Positions 47,097-60,103 of a DNA stretch of 64,000 bases are shown here, piece after piece. The position numbers and the translations under genes were made by a program. Below the pieces are notes generated by a model. The model saw nothing but the letters and a program-made list of their open reading frames with translations, did no database searches and had not been told where the DNA came from. The DNA is from Marisa cornuarietis. Lineage: Eukaryota > Mollusca > Gastropoda > Architaenioglossa > Ampullariidae. Positions within the stretch are counted from its first letter, which is position 1. The number at the start of each line of letters is the position of its first letter. The stretch lies in the NCBI GenBank assembly GCA_004794655.1, contig SMMW01000521.1, positions 2,451,001 through 2,515,000 on the forward strand, in the 5' to 3' direction.

Positions 47097-50000
47097 GTGG
47101 GTAGCATCCAACAGTAGCTGTAGCTATAGCTGTCTTCTTTTGTATGAGTTATATAAAATGTACCTCAGATTAATTTACATCTGTCAACATAAGGTTGAAA
47201 ACACATTTTGAAGAAATAATATGTTGAAGTTTCTAGTTTCTAATAAACTTTAAAACATTTTAGCCCCATCTGATTGTTAGCGTTACACAACATCTTAAAT
47301 TCTTATCTTCAGTAGGACGCCAAATAAACTTGCAAGTTGAGTTTAAACTATGAATACTTCGATATGTAAAGTATCAAGCGTAGCTATTTTCTTAAACGAG
47401 GGACAAGGTCTAATTACCACTCAAGGAAACACTACATCTAAAAAATTATAAGGGACAAAATCATTTTTAGTTCATAACAGTTAATATTTCTAGAGATCTA
47501 CTTTCAACAATTGTTTTTGTAGTACTTCAAAGAACAAAACTATTTTTTAATATAAACTTTAAACAAGATATTTTCTTACATTTAGAAAAAAAATCTTCTC
47601 TTTCAAACAGCGCTTCCTATCCTAAGAAACTGCGATGTGTGGATAAGGGATTGGCAGGTATTCGCGACATGTGAAGTTGAGCACATGTACGTGTCAGACG
47701 ATAGGTACTCGTGCAGATGGAGTACAAACAACGCCGAGGTACTTAAACACTCAGACCCATTCTTAGGGTCTCTCTCTCTCTGATTCTCTCTCTCTCTCTC
47801 TCTCTCAAACATATATATATATATATATATTTGAAAACAGTACAATTATTCGTTACACACACACATATATATATATATTTATATAAGCGCATTTTAAGGT
47901 TCGGCAACTTATATAAAAGTAATCATCATCGTCATCATAATTGTTTTTGGTTGTCGATCTATTTATAATATTTGTGCAAGTCGATTTTTTTGTAAGACAT
48001 TCTGCACAAAATTCTTGCTCCTTATATTATTTATAGACGATAAGACTATATTTTACGTAATTTATCTTCCCATTAGCAGATGGTTGTCACTCTGCAATGA
48101 TTTTGATATGGAGCATTTTCAACAATTCTTTTAAAATGTAAATATAAAAATTTGCTTTTATTCTAAGTTTATTTTAAACGGTTTTCAGCTCCCGAGTATT
48201 TTCGTAGACCCACTTACTGAGTACTGGCTTGACACAAGAGCCTATCAAAAAGGAATTTGCTATGTAAGCCATTCACTGTTCACCGGCCTGGGCAACTACG
48301 CGTACAGACTCAACATTGATCCAGGTCTTTGGAACGTCACTGTTAAGACAATAAGTATAGGTAAATACTTGCTTTTATATCTTGCATATATTTAAAAATA
48401 TCTGTTACAGCATTTCTGAAATAGTAAAACATATTTTTGTACTGTTGCCAACGGAATTCTTGTGCGCACTATCATCTTAACAATTCTCGTATGATCAATT
48501 TTGATAGCATCCTGAGTTAGGTGTTACAGTCACCAATTTTCTCGGATCCAGCCTTTCTCGTGACCTTTTTCAACAGTCTACAGAACCGGGTATCGTTCCG
48601 CGGCTAGATTAAACTGTGTAAGAAGGGTGCTTAACCGCTTGGCATCCGATCTCCTATTACCTAAGAACACAAACAAAAAAATCAAAACAGAGCAAGAGCA
48701 CACTCTGTCAAACGCGCACTGCTTTAATTTTATGAAACCAGTTTGTTTGTACTTCTTAGAACACATAATGATGAATACAATGTTTCAGCTAGGAATCCAC
48801 ATTTGTCATAAAAGAAACCACAACTATTTTGTCAGCTCAAGATGCCCTTTAAGATCATAAATCAAATCAGCTCTCCAGGTTTCGCTTTGTTTCTATTTTA
48901 TTACTAATTTTGTCTTTGAAATTGATAAACAACATGTATAATCTTTTGAGGCTAAATACTAAAATTCACGATAGCAGGTATTCTTATTTCTTACACTTGC
49001 ATAAAGTTTTATTTCAAGTGTAATACGCAGTGCCTCCAGGGGATCCCATGTACACATGTCGTGAAGTTGTTCAGGAGGGATACAATGTGAGCTGTACGTG
49101 TACCTCCTCAAATCCAGGAACTCCACCAGCAAAGTTTGTGTGGGATGACCTGAATACTGATATATTACATGTTCTCAATGTTCAACGAGAGAATAGTGGC
49201 TCTAAACATATATGTTCTATGACATGGGGTCCAAACAGGAAGAGCAGTCAGACCGTTCTAACCCTTAAAGTAACGGGTAGGTATATTTTAGACATTTTTA
49301 CTTAGATATTACTGCGCTTGACACTATTTTTGGTGCATGACTTTTTATCATTAAAATAGAAAGGTGTAAAAGTGTTGTGATCTTAAGTAAAGCAAATTAT
49401 ATTTCCATATAACGACAGTCTTACAAGGCATTCAAAAGAAATAACACTATAAGCAGTATTTCATCTTTTTACTTTTTAAAAATTGAAAATCCTGATATTA
49501 GATGCAGTATACTCTCTAGAATAAAGCACATATCCCCTTAGCGTAACTTCATGAATCATTAGCGGTGGCTGTATCATTCATAGCTTGAATCAAATGGCGA
49601 TATGTTTAGTCTCATCCACACACAATGCACACTTCAGAAATAAATGGCCTAACTAGTTAACTTCCTCTTCGACCACGATCTTAATAAAATAAAATAGATT
49701 CGATATTAACCTTTTATTTTTAAGATTATAAAAATGAAGATTTTGTAAAATCTTTTTGTTAATTTCTATCGTAGCTATTGTAACCGGACTGACCTGTCGC
49801 TACACTCACACCTGCCCTAGCGCCATAAATCAGTCCGTTCCTCTTTTTAGTTCCAGGGGAGAGGACGGAAGTTCCCAAGGAGAACTTTCTTTCCATCTAA
49901 AGTTCTAGCTCTCGTTAGTCGGGTGCCTTGTCTAATGTCCTGCCTCGCGTTGTGTTCTTTTTTTTCCATCTACTGCACCCGTACTCAGCCGACCTTGGAG

Positions 50001-53000
50001 TCCACAAAAGACCCTGCTTTACTCTTAACCAAAAGTGTGTTCTCTGCGGTGTATCGCTCAGCTCCTTAATCTTCGTGTGTGTGTTCTGCTGCTCGACACC
50101 ATTACAATAGACGACACGATTTCTTTCTCTCTACTGCATGATCCTCATACATCTCGTTCACACGACGAGGACACATACATCACGCTAGCATACGGACTAA
50201 GACACTTACACAAATAAGTAAGTTCAAAGACATAGATTTATTTACATAATTCACACCTACAGCTGCTATCATTCCTATTCTAACTAACCTAGCTAAATCC
50301 TAACACCTAACTCCCTTGGGTGGGGGGAAAGAAGGAGATGAGTGATGAGAGTGCTTTTCAGCCTGCCCAGTCGCCTTTCGGCAAACAGGTACCTCTCGTA
50401 CTCAGGGTGGGTAGAGGGAAAGGAGTGGGGGGGACAAGAGTGCCTTTCAGCTCGGTCCAGTCGCCTTTCGGCAAACAGGTACCTCTCTTGTAATGACCAG
50501 TCGTCTTTCGACAAGCAGGCCCAGAGACTGACTTTTCTCTGGTACTTATACCGAAGTAGCTGGGTGCTACGTCACCCGTTGTGCGGTCAGCCTGCCTCGC
50601 GGCACTCCGCTCGCGCGACCAAGCGTAGGGTGGAAGGGGGTGCAGGGTGGAAGGGAGAAAGCACCGTCAGCGGTACAAGCTGTCTATCGCTCCCGCTACA
50701 CTATAATACATTCTATGATTTACGTTTTATGCATGTAAGAAAAAAAAACACTTTAGGGTGTTTATTTCTTTGCTCGTAATTTGTACACAGTGCCTTTCAG
50801 CATCGTTCCCCAAACCTGCAGTGTACAGCTGTCGAGATGGAAGGTGCATGGAGTCTGTACCATTCAGTGGCTGAATAAAATAAGCGATTCCTTGGAGTGT
50901 AGGTGGCGCTTCAGCTATCAGGTACTTCATATCGTTCTCTCCCTTTAGTCAACTAATTAAAAATAATATGTGTGTCTCATAATCTTAGTATGAGCTAAGT
51001 GTTCTTGTTATTTCAAAAAAATTGCATGAAAGTGCTACCTTCAGAACTTTTTAATCTTATTATTTTGTGTTCAGTATCTTTAGCGGACTACAGAAAATGA
51101 CTTAAAGGGACTGCTCGGCTCTTCGAGTTCTGTTACTTTCGATTCCGTTGGTTACACAAGAAGAGATTGTTCTTTTGAGCAAGAAATGCCAGTCATCGAG
51201 GGAGATTATATCTACAGCATAAAAGTATCATCACATCAAGACGATCAGTTTTCGAAATCTCTTCGTATAGGTGAATCAATATCTTTAAATTTCACTTTAA
51301 ATGTTACCTTACAGTTTCTAAATGTTTGCAGGGATAAGATACATAAGATTAGTAAATTAGAGGATATATTAAATACAGCAAGAGAAATTTTTTTCGGCGT
51401 TTGAAGTTTTTAGCATTTTGTTTCCCATGTGCAGTGCGTCCAGGAAGAGCTTCTCACAATTGTTCTATTGCTGTTTATGAGGGATCCAGTATGAGTTGTA
51501 AGTGCAGCTCCTCAACTAAAGGAAATCCACCAGCAGAGTTTCTCTGGGAGGGCGTGAACAGTGACACGTTACACCTTTACAATATTCAGAGAAAAGATAA
51601 CGGCAACAAATATACATGTCGGCCAACATGGGGACATATTGGGCTCAGTGGACGAGCAACTGTTTACATCTTAAAAGTAATAGGTAAGTATACTTTAAAG
51701 TTTTTAATATAAATATTACTCTTTCCATTTACAAATTTGTTACTGGTGCATGACGTTTTTTCACTGAAAAGAAGACTAAGATAACAGTAGCTGTTTATCG
51801 AATTTCTGATAACCTTTCAGTCGTACAAAATCCTCACCTTTGTGTTGTAGACTCCGTTTGAGAACGGGGATGGGATGATCAAGTATTTAACTGACAGCGG
51901 GGATAAAACTGTGAAGCAACGCGAGCGCGTTTGTGCGTTTATGTCTTTGTATAAATATTTCTGGTCTCTACGTTTCCTTAACAGAAAGTCTTAGAACACT
52001 TTTTTGTGAAAGAGAGCTACGGTATCACAGTAAGCTCCTCATACAGCTCTTTACTAAAGAAGAAAATATTTTACAAAAAAATTTGTGCTTTCGAAAAATG
52101 ATGTGTGGCAACAGCTGCTTCAGAAAATGCAAAAGTGTCTGTGTACAACAATTTACCTTACATTGTGTCGTTTATATCACTTTGAATACAATTTTCTAGC
52201 TTTGTCAGAATAAATGTGTCAATACTGTATATGATCGTCTTAGTCTCTATAGTTATACGTCTGAATAATTTATGTTTATCTTTAGAGGCTGATAGGATTT
52301 TCATATAGATGCAAACACATTCACGAAAATAAGTAGACTATGATCTGTGTATACAAGAAGACAGATAAACACAAGTTTGTGTAATAATTGTTGGGTACTC
52401 CTTTGAAGAGGTTTGATCATTATTACCTACTTCTCTTGATGTCAGTTTAACATGCAAAGTCTTATAAGACAAGCGTGGGTGAGTTCAAAGTTCCATAACC
52501 CGTTAATTGATTCAATAATCAAAAACTTTTCTTATTGCAACAATCGCAAAATGTTTCGGACGTTAGGAGATGTTGTAGTGGACAATTTGTCTTAATTTAC
52601 GTATTAATTAATTCATGATTCTCTGCATCTGTTTGTGTGCTTTCTATGCTCTATTTGAAGGCTAAAATATATTTTTATTTAATTGAATTCGACGTGCTTA
52701 TTATCTTTGTACTTCTTAGTTTTTATAGATTACTGATAGCCCGCATTTAACCATGCTGACTTACTGTAGTACTACACATTTTCGTACTAATTGAAGCGCT
52801 TTTTGTGGTTGAGTAAAACTGACCGCTCAGGGCTAAAATGTTCAATTCTTATTTACATTGTTCAGATGACGCTGACGTACCTTTGGGATCCTTCATGGGT
52901 AGAATTGTGTTCATTGTGTTTCACACTCAAAATGCCTTTAACTTCTAAACTTATTTCTTTAAACGAAACATTGTCTCCAGCGTCTGTGAGCATCGTTCCT

Positions 53001-56000
53001 AACAGCTGCAGTGTCCAGCTGTCAGAGTGGAAAGTGTCTGGAGTGTGTACAGTCCAATGGCTATCAACGATTAAGAACCGCAGTTGTAACTGGAGCCTAG
53101 AAACCAAGGTGCACTCTTGGGACTTTTCCGGGCACTGATCGTTTTTTACAAAGATTTCGCTTATATCTAACAACCTAATACAGTATATACATATAAACAC
53201 GTGCATGTCTTAAGATGGATCACGCCTGTGTTAATATGTGTTGCAAAGATCACATCTTAAACTTAAAACATGCAGAAAACGTACCTGTGCATGTCAGGTC
53301 TCATGTGTTTACAAAGTTGGAATACATGTTTGATAGGTGACAAAAGGAAGGTCTATTTTTGTTATAGATACATAATCTTAAAAACTGCTTGATGAGGTCT
53401 GCATAATTGAATAGTAATAAGAACCCATCAATTTTAGTTTCATACATGAATTTGTTGAAACTACACTTGTGTGCAGACAAAAGCAGAAGGATTAACTGGA
53501 GTTCAAAGTATTGTCAGTTTTCACTCAATGGATGCTGTAGATTTTGTAAACTGCTCTTTCGAGCAGCAAATGCCTGTTGACGATGGAAATTATACATACA
53601 GCATCAACGTATCTTTACACCCAGGAGACCAGTTCTCGACGTCTCTTTATATAGGTAAGAAAATAGTTTAGATAGTTTCTGATAACTCGAAAAATCGTCC
53701 TGCCTAATTTCGTAGTTCTCTTGAAATAACTTAAAATATTGTTCTCCAGCAGCTCGTGGATCACGCAGAGGTAACTAACTATCACAAGCCTAACCAGTCG
53801 TACGATGCTGAAACAGCTTTAGTTTAAGTGGAGATTATTTCTTTTTTGCATGTGACTATGCTGACATCTCATTTAATATGGACTTTCTGCTAAAATAAAT
53901 AACACTGACCATGTGTTTACCACTAACGACCTTTCTTGACTTTTGGAATATAAAACACAGCCCTCAGTTGGTTTGAATCAAACCCCACACAAGGTTTTCA
54001 GTCGATAAATGTTGGAAATGTTACATTACTCCTCTTTTCTTTATTTTTCCTTAGAGGTTTGTATCCGAACCTATTCTGTTCAAATTGTACCTAAATCCTT
54101 TAGGTTCTATTACTCTTCATTTGTACGTTTTTCAGCCTCATTTGATAGTAAATGCTTTGTTCTATGCATTGGATTTTGTGTTAAGCGAGCGTAAATAAAG
54201 GCTTGTTTATAAAAAAATGATAACATTGAGGCCATCCAATAGTACAGAATTCAACAGTTGAGCGTGTCTTTGTTCACATTTTCAAATCTTCTCATTGCCT
54301 GATTCCGTACCTAACTAAGCCTGGCTGACAATGGACGTATTTATCAACATATCATCCTTTGTATTGAACGTTTGTCTTGGACGTATTGGGGATATTGGTA
54401 AGTATTTGTCGCTGGACGCATCCAATACATTCGCAGTGTCACAGTCTACGAAAGCAAAGCGGTTTTTGCTGACTTACCGGATATTCAGAGGAAATAACTT
54501 TTTATCAAGTTTAGAAGCCTTTCTCGGCGTGGACCTCTTAGTGTTTTCTCCACTTAGCTGTTAAGGACACTTTACTGGCTTTCAGTTAGGACACACATAG
54601 AAAGTTAGAAATAATTATCATGACTGATTGACTCATTTGCGTGCGCGCTATATATATATATAGAGAGAGAGACAGAGAGAGAAAGAAGTATGTGAATATT
54701 TTGTGTTATGAGATGCGAGAACTATTATTATGATTATTATTATAAGCAGTATTATAAGTTTAAAGATAACAAAATTCACATGCTATTCCTTGTATTAAAA
54801 GAAAATGCATTTAAAACATTTCGATATGATATATTGTTCAGAGAAACCAGATGAGCCTCAGCACAACTGTCCAAAGATGGTCCTTGAAGGTTCCGATATA
54901 ACCTGCACATGCTTTACACTAAAACTTGGAAGTCCGCCTGCACAGATTAGATGGGCGGAGTCTGGCAAAGAAGATTTTGTCATTGAAGGTATAAAGCGAG
55001 AAAGAAACGGTATTGTCGCTACATGTACTCTAACATGGGGAGTCATCAACTATACAATTCCATACAAGATTAACGTGGCTTGTAAGTCGTGTTTTGTCAT
55101 TTTTGTATTTAATATCTATTTTATAATACCTTCTATCGTGCTACAGTTAACTTCTCCAAAAGTTATTAGAAGACACACATCTTCTTGTTGTATAACTTTT
55201 ATATGTGCCTTCCTCTCTAAGATCTTGCTCAGTAACATTTATGTCTGCATTACCCCAGCATATACTATGCTGTACAAAAATAGCGATTTTATTTTATTCC
55301 GAGCCATTTTCTTCTTTTGCTGCTGGTGGTGACAGGTTTTTCTAATATAATGATATATATATATAAATAAATGTAAATGGTTTTTGCACAGTTGGTCCCT
55401 AGGATATTTACATCAGCAGCAATACAATACAATACAATACCATACAATACAATACCACTTTATTTATCCCCAAGGGCAATTTCAAATAGTGCAGCGAAGA
55501 AAGATCTGGCAATGAGACTAAGATTGTTTTAGAATGCACAGCTATTGATATCAACCCTTCCGCCGTGTTTCGTTGGAACATCTTGTGTGAAAAAGAGACT
55601 CACAACGAAAACAGCAGCAGGTGCACGCTCTCCACAGAACGTATGATAGATGAGATGACAATCCAATGCACGGCGAGCAACCAGATCTTTGCAGAAGTGT
55701 CTTTAGCGAGTATATACGTTCTTACACTCCCACGTAAGCACGTTAGAACATTTGGTCACGTGAAAAAAAAACAAGCAAAAATGTTTAGTGTGTGGCCTTC
55801 GATAATAGTATTGCATACATGAATATTATTCAAACTAAAGTGCAACAAGATTGAAATGGACAATTTTTAATTTTAATGTGTATCTATATTGTTTTCCTCC
55901 CTGATATCATAACGTTAGATTATTTCACTTAATCATCATTTTTTCCTCTTGGGATTTTTACAGATAATCATTTTAAAGGAGGACTAATAGCAGGCAGTGT

Positions 56001-59000
56001 TGCAGCTGTACTTGTTCTTGCTGCCGTTGTAGCAGTTGTCGTTGTTTGCATCAAACGACGAAAAGGTCAACAACATTTTTGTACAACAAATATCTATACT
56101 TAAAGTAAACAAACTTTTGCACTTTGCTTTTCAAAACATACGAAATCATTTGTTTGTAAGATTTAGTAACTTGGTTTCTATTGGTATATTTAATTGATAT
56201 TGGGGAAAACAGCTTAGTGATTATTGCATCGGTGTCCGAGCCCAAAGGAGATCACTTATCCGATTTGCACCCGAATGAAGTCTCTTGACCCAGCTGTGAA
56301 GTGGGTACTTTAGAATTGGAGAAGGAAAGGCAGCAACACTTACTTTAAGGTAATGAGACATCTATTACTTTATAGTTTGTCCTTTCCTCTAATCAATTTG
56401 AAATACATTTAGGCAAAAAAAAGCAACCAAACAACATGGTCCACTACTTAGCTTCCTTTAGTAGGATTGCCACTTTCGAAAATTTTTATTTTTTTACTGG
56501 ACATGATTATAATAATTGTTTACCTGTTAAAGAGGGTTTTCAAATGTTATTATGCTTACCCCAAGTTTGGATTGTGTCTTATCTTGACGAATGGGAGTCA
56601 GGTGAGTGATGATTCTTTTTTTAACTTTACAAAACTATACTTTTAAGCCAACTGCCCGCATTGTTCTGACTGGTCAATTATAGAATAATGTTTCACTGGA
56701 TGAATTTGTTTAGAAACTTTTTCTGCAGCATAAAACCAAATGCAGTAGCAACTGTATAGAGCCAGATTACAACCACTTTTCATTCCAAGTTATTTACAGT
56801 TTGCTTTATCATTTATTAAAATAGTACTAAAAACTAAAAGCTCAAGATGTTGTCTGAGTTTTATAGATCGTAGTATACAGAATCTACCTTAACATAGCTT
56901 TCCAATCGACAAATACACAAGTGTAGATATGATAATATTGAAAAAGTGCAAGCTACTTGAGCGATAGATAAAACTAAATAGTAAAATAAATATTTCTAGA
57001 ACTATTGACATTCAGTAACTGTTGGATCATACGGGGGATCACACCCTGAAACATAAACATTATTGTAAAATTCCTTTGCAGTGGTTAACAAAAACAAGAC
57101 ACAGACCCCCATCGTACGCTTTGCTGCACCATCTGGAGATGTATACACCATTGCAGGCACAACGACTGTTAGTCATGGACAAGATGAGTACGTCACCATT
57201 CGTGATACAACATGCCGTAAGTCTCAATGCTACCTGTCACTGTTTTTTTATATTTCGAAGAGAAAGAAATTATTCACAAATACAGTTTCTTCTTTTTTTA
57301 TTTGTTCTAATAGTTAGTGTATTGAAATTGTGTGAGCGTATTGGCAAATGTAAGAATGGAAAACTAAGGACAGTTTGTATGGTAACAAAGGTAAAATGTG
57401 TATGCTAATTTGTGCTCGATACCCCTATAGCGTAGAGAAGGACATACGAGGTAAATTAGGGTTATAAAAACATCACTTACTATAGAGTCACAAAGACGAG
57501 TCAATCGAAATAAGTTGTTGCAAAACTTACGCAAAAAAGCAGTAGGCTTTACACTTCAGCTTTAAAGAAGGACGTTGTCGATTTTAGACCTTTCCAACAG
57601 TCAATCAGTATCTTCATGATTCTTTAAATGGACAAGAAGTATTTTTTTTCCTCTTGGACATTCCGAATAGTCCACAGTTTGGTTAAGACGATCTGTTATA
57701 TTGGTTAGACATTATTCTTCTTCTATACCTTTTGTCAAATTTGTTTATTCTTCAATCTGACTGTAGAATAATCGGGAGAATGCAATTTATTTATTTCATT
57801 TAACTACATTTTTCTTACTCAACTCAATTGCCATAAGCAGCGTTAAAGCAATATTTCCACTACTTTGTTAAAATGCCCCAATTGCGATTGTGAAGAGACT
57901 GAGTTTAATTTTATATTCGCGTGCCCAAAATATAAAGATCGACGACAGCTGTAAATTCCTGAAAAGTTATATAAAAATCCTTCTCAGTTTTGTTTATCTA
58001 TTTTATTTGCAAGGAACTGTTTAAATTTAATCCAAAATGTTGCTTATTATCTGTATAAAGCACTGCAGATTAGAGAGAGCAAATAGTTTGCAAATTACTG
58101 ATATTAAATAGCACATTAATGGATGTTGTATTTTTAATGAAGTAAAGACATTGTATTTATGTATTTTGTACTTTCATATTTAATTCCCCCAACAACCATT
58201 TCCCCAACATCGGTTATGGGCACGAGCCTACTGAAATAAAGAAATTTGTCATTGTCATTGTCTTACTCAACTCACTACCAACTGCGTTCCGTCTAATCGT
58301 TTATTGAATAATGTATAGTTGGAGGCATTTGTCTGAACCTCTTTTATCGCAACAGAACAGTTGTAAAAAAGCCAGGGACACAAATGATTTTTGTTACATA
58401 ATTGCCATGCATGCGACTTAATCATAAAATTATAAAGCATCCATGATGATGAGGAGGAGGAAGAGGAGGAGGTAGATTTCTGCAAGAAGCCGGTAACCAT
58501 CAGTAAAGTGTGATCATTTTTTTAGTTGTCACTTTACTTATTACACCGTTGTCCAATCTTTGTGCAGAGGACCACATTCCTGAGACACAAACCCCCGCTG
58601 TACGCTTTGCTGCACCCTCTGGAGATTTGTACACCATCGCGGGACCAGTACAAGAAGCAACTAAAAAAAGAAAAAGTGCAACAAAATATGTAACTGGTCC
58701 TGAGGCTAAATATAGCGCTCGCACAAAAAATAAAGGTCTGGAATCAAACAAGACGGCAATAAAGCCAAAGCCAACAATATTAGGTGTGAAGAAGCTCCAG
58801 GATCTGTCAGGTAAAGCATGATGTAATCTATCAGCTTACATACTTTGCTTCTAATAAACGAATAACAAATAAGTGAAATACAACATCGGCATACAGAATG
58901 AAACACAAGAAGAGTAAAACGAAAATAACATTATTTGCTAAAGAATATCAATTACTACGATCACAATCATTTTATCACCTCGTTTTCCGTACAGTTGATA

Positions 59001-60103
59001 ACAAGCCCCAGACACAGACTCCCACTGTACGCTTTGCTGCGCCGTCTGGAGATCTGTACACCATCGCTGGCCCAACGACTGCAGGAAAAGATAAGCATGT
59101 TACTGAAGCAATGAAGAACAGATCGTATGCAGCAAAGAGTAGTAGTGATCAGACTAAACACATCGCTCTCAAGACAAACGAAGTGATAGAATCAAAAAAG
59201 ATGGCAATCAAGCCCAAACCAAAAAGATTCAGCGAGAAGAAACTTCAGGATCTGTCAGGTACAGCGTTATGTAATATATCAGCTAGCAAATTGTTTTAAT
59301 AAAAGTATAATAATACAAAAGTGACATACAGAAACTAACACCGTTCGTTCCCTTTTTCATCATTTCCAGTGGCGTAGGAAGATGCTCGGGAGGGGGGACA
59401 ACTCCATACTGACCCAGTGAACGACGTTCACATTCTTGCCTTACCAACATCTTTTTTTAGGAGGCTGCCCCCCTTGTCTCCCTATTTTCTACGCCCCTGA
59501 TTTCAATTATTTTTAAGTTAATTCGTTGAGCTAACGTTTTTGAATGCATGTACCTTAAATATTGTTTGCAAAACTGAACAGGTAAAAGCATAGCTCCTTT
59601 TATCATCCTCTTTTCGATTTTTAAAACTGTGGTCCAACTTATGAATTCCAGTCACTGGTTACATGGATGTAACTGAAGTACCAACTGATTCTGGAACGGG
59701 GGTATATCCTGTTGTTCCATGGGTTGCTGAAACAGGGTGCTCTGATGCAAGGGTGAGAAATTTTTAGCAGCCTTACAATATAAATAAAGCTTCGACGTTT
59801 ACTTAAAATTTTCTTGAAAATGCACTAGATGTACAGAAAAACATATTATTGCACTAAGAAGTAGTTTTTATTACCTCTCAGTTTTGTTTATTATGTCAAC
59901 CTTGCTAATTGTTAATCAATCTGATGCATGAAAATTCTTTAAATACTGCATTTAATTCTTTAACATGAAAGTCACACATATTTCAACAGGTACTTGACAC
60001 ATCAGTATTTTCAGAAGACGAATACAATGTCTTAAGGTTTCAAGAGAATCGCACTGGACAAGATGACCATGCCGTTACCTACAGCCACCTCGCCTTCAAA
60101 TGA
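46372..60103 (+). CDS. Receptor D: longest multi-Ig receptor with ITIM tail
   Basis: Exons: 46372-46432 signal; 46779-47096 Ig1; 47611-47738 plus 48189-48360 Ig2; 49031-49276 Ig3; 50791-50921 plus 51075 (or 51084)-51270 Ig4; 51435-51683 Ig5; 52981-53108 plus 53477-53654 Ig6; 54842-55081 Ig7; 55392-55733 Ig8 (broken); 55964-56065 transmembrane; 57082-57216, 58568-58810, 58995-59258, 59652-59752 and 59990-60103 tail. Skipping Ig8 and using 51084 gives 2997 nt, 998 aa, without stops. It holds all three domain pairs. The tail has three AAPSGDxYTIAG modules, DEYVTI, GYMDV, DEYNVL and a final ITIM, VTYSHLAFK. Intron insertions: a DNA transposon (49779-50700), a LINE tail (58120-58262) and a MITE (59367-59499). 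Confidence 0.7.
47611..48360 (+). CDS. Gene D split Ig-like domain 2 (two exons)
   Basis: 47611-47738 and 48189-48360; RNCDVWIRDW, YSCRWSTN, then GICYVSH and GNYAYRLNIDPG. Lengths equal those in gene C (128 and 172 nt). Confidence 0.7.
49031..49276 (+). CDS. Gene D single-exon Ig domain 3
   Basis: 82 codons: PMYTCRE, CTCTSSNPGTPPAKFVW, ICSMTWG. Intact where gene C has lost a base. Confidence 0.75.
49779..50700. mobile_element. 922-bp DNA transposon with 4-bp target duplication
   Basis: The insertion interrupts sequence otherwise shared with gene C: C reads ACTATAATAC at the site, D has CTAT at 49775-49778 and 50701-50704 around the element. The ends are imperfect inverted repeats, TGTAACCGG at the left and CCCGCTACA at the right. 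Inside, a unit reading CAGTCGCCTTTCGGCAAACA occurs twice exactly and once diverged (50366-50520). No transposase frame is visible, so it is non-autonomous; I do not assign the superfamily. Confidence 0.75.
50791..51270 (+). CDS. Gene D split Ig-like domain 4, shifted acceptor
   Basis: 50791-50921 (SIVPQTCSVQLSRW, CRWRFSYQ) and a second exon to 51270 (RRDCSFEQEMPV). At the acceptor used by C (start 51075) the third codon in D is TAG; that TAG itself provides an AG, and a start at 51084 keeps phase 0. Confidence 0.6.
51435..51683 (+). CDS. Gene D single-exon Ig domain 5
   Basis: 83 codons: SHNCSIAVYEGSS, CKCSSSTKGNPPAEFLW, YTCRPTWG. Confidence 0.75.
52981..53654 (+). CDS. Gene D split Ig-like domain 6 (two exons)
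   Basis: 52981-53108 (SIVPNSCSVQLSEW, CTVQW, CNWSLETK) and 53477-53654 (VNCSFEQQMPVDDGNYTYS). Confidence 0.7.
54842..55081 (+). CDS. Gene D single-exon Ig domain 7
   Basis: 80 codons: EKPDEPQHNC, CTCFTLKLGSPPAQIRW, ATCTLTWG. Confidence 0.75.
55392..55733 (+). pseudogene. Gene D Ig8 exon with retroelement insertion and stops
   Basis: 342 nt versus 267 in gene B: the extra 75 nt (about 55422-55496) are a retroelement 3' tail. The length change is a multiple of three, but TAG codons lie at 55400-55402, before the insert, and 55487-55489, inside it. The rest is well preserved: FRWNILC, SRCTLS, IQCTASNQIF. Confidence 0.75.
55422..55496 (-). mobile_element. LINE 3' tail inserted in an Ig exon
   Basis: Read on the minus strand it is TTGAAATTGCCCTTGGGGAT followed by AAATAAAGTGG and (TATTG)n, a common retroelement 3' end. 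GCAGC flanks both sides as a likely short target duplication. Confidence 0.7.
55964..56065 (+). CDS. Gene D transmembrane exon
   Basis: NHFKGGLIAGSVAAVLVLAA, a further VVAVVVV stretch, then CIKRRKG. The donor GGTCAAC is weaker than GGTGAGC in gene B. Confidence 0.75.
57082..59258 (+). CDS. Gene D cytoplasmic exons 1-3 (YTIAG modules)
   Basis: 57082-57216 (AAPSGDVYTIAGT, DEYVTIRD), 58568-58810 (AAPSGDLYTIAGP, lysine-rich, LQDLSG) and 58995-59258 (AAPSGDLYTIAGP, LQDLSG). Between modules 1 and 2 lies a LINE tail ending in TCATTG repeats. Confidence 0.7.
58120..58262 (+). mobile_element. Retroelement 3' end with TCATTG tail
   Basis: AATAAAGAAATTTGTCATTG is followed by further CATTG repeats, the usual ending of a truncated LINE or SINE. 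The left boundary is uncertain. Confidence 0.45.
59367..59499. mobile_element. 133-bp MITE in gene D tail intron
   Basis: Ends CAGTGGCGTAGGAAG and TTTTCTACGCCCCTG form an inverted repeat with one or two mismatches; ATTTC flanks both sides. The CAG-type GGCGTAG ends look hAT-like. Confidence 0.6.
59652..60103 (+). CDS. Gene D distal tail exons with ITIM
   Basis: 59652-59752 has GYMDVTEV and GVYPVVPW; 59990-60103 has DEYNVL and ends HAVTYSHLAFK with TGA. Relative to B the pY-x-N motif (AYQNV) is replaced by GYMDV while the ITIM core is unchanged. Confidence 0.75.

Noticed and set aside
57022..57408. 128-codon frame overlapping gene D tail exon 1
   Set aside because: Alternate frame of the exon; the YTIAG frame is conserved in B, this one is not.
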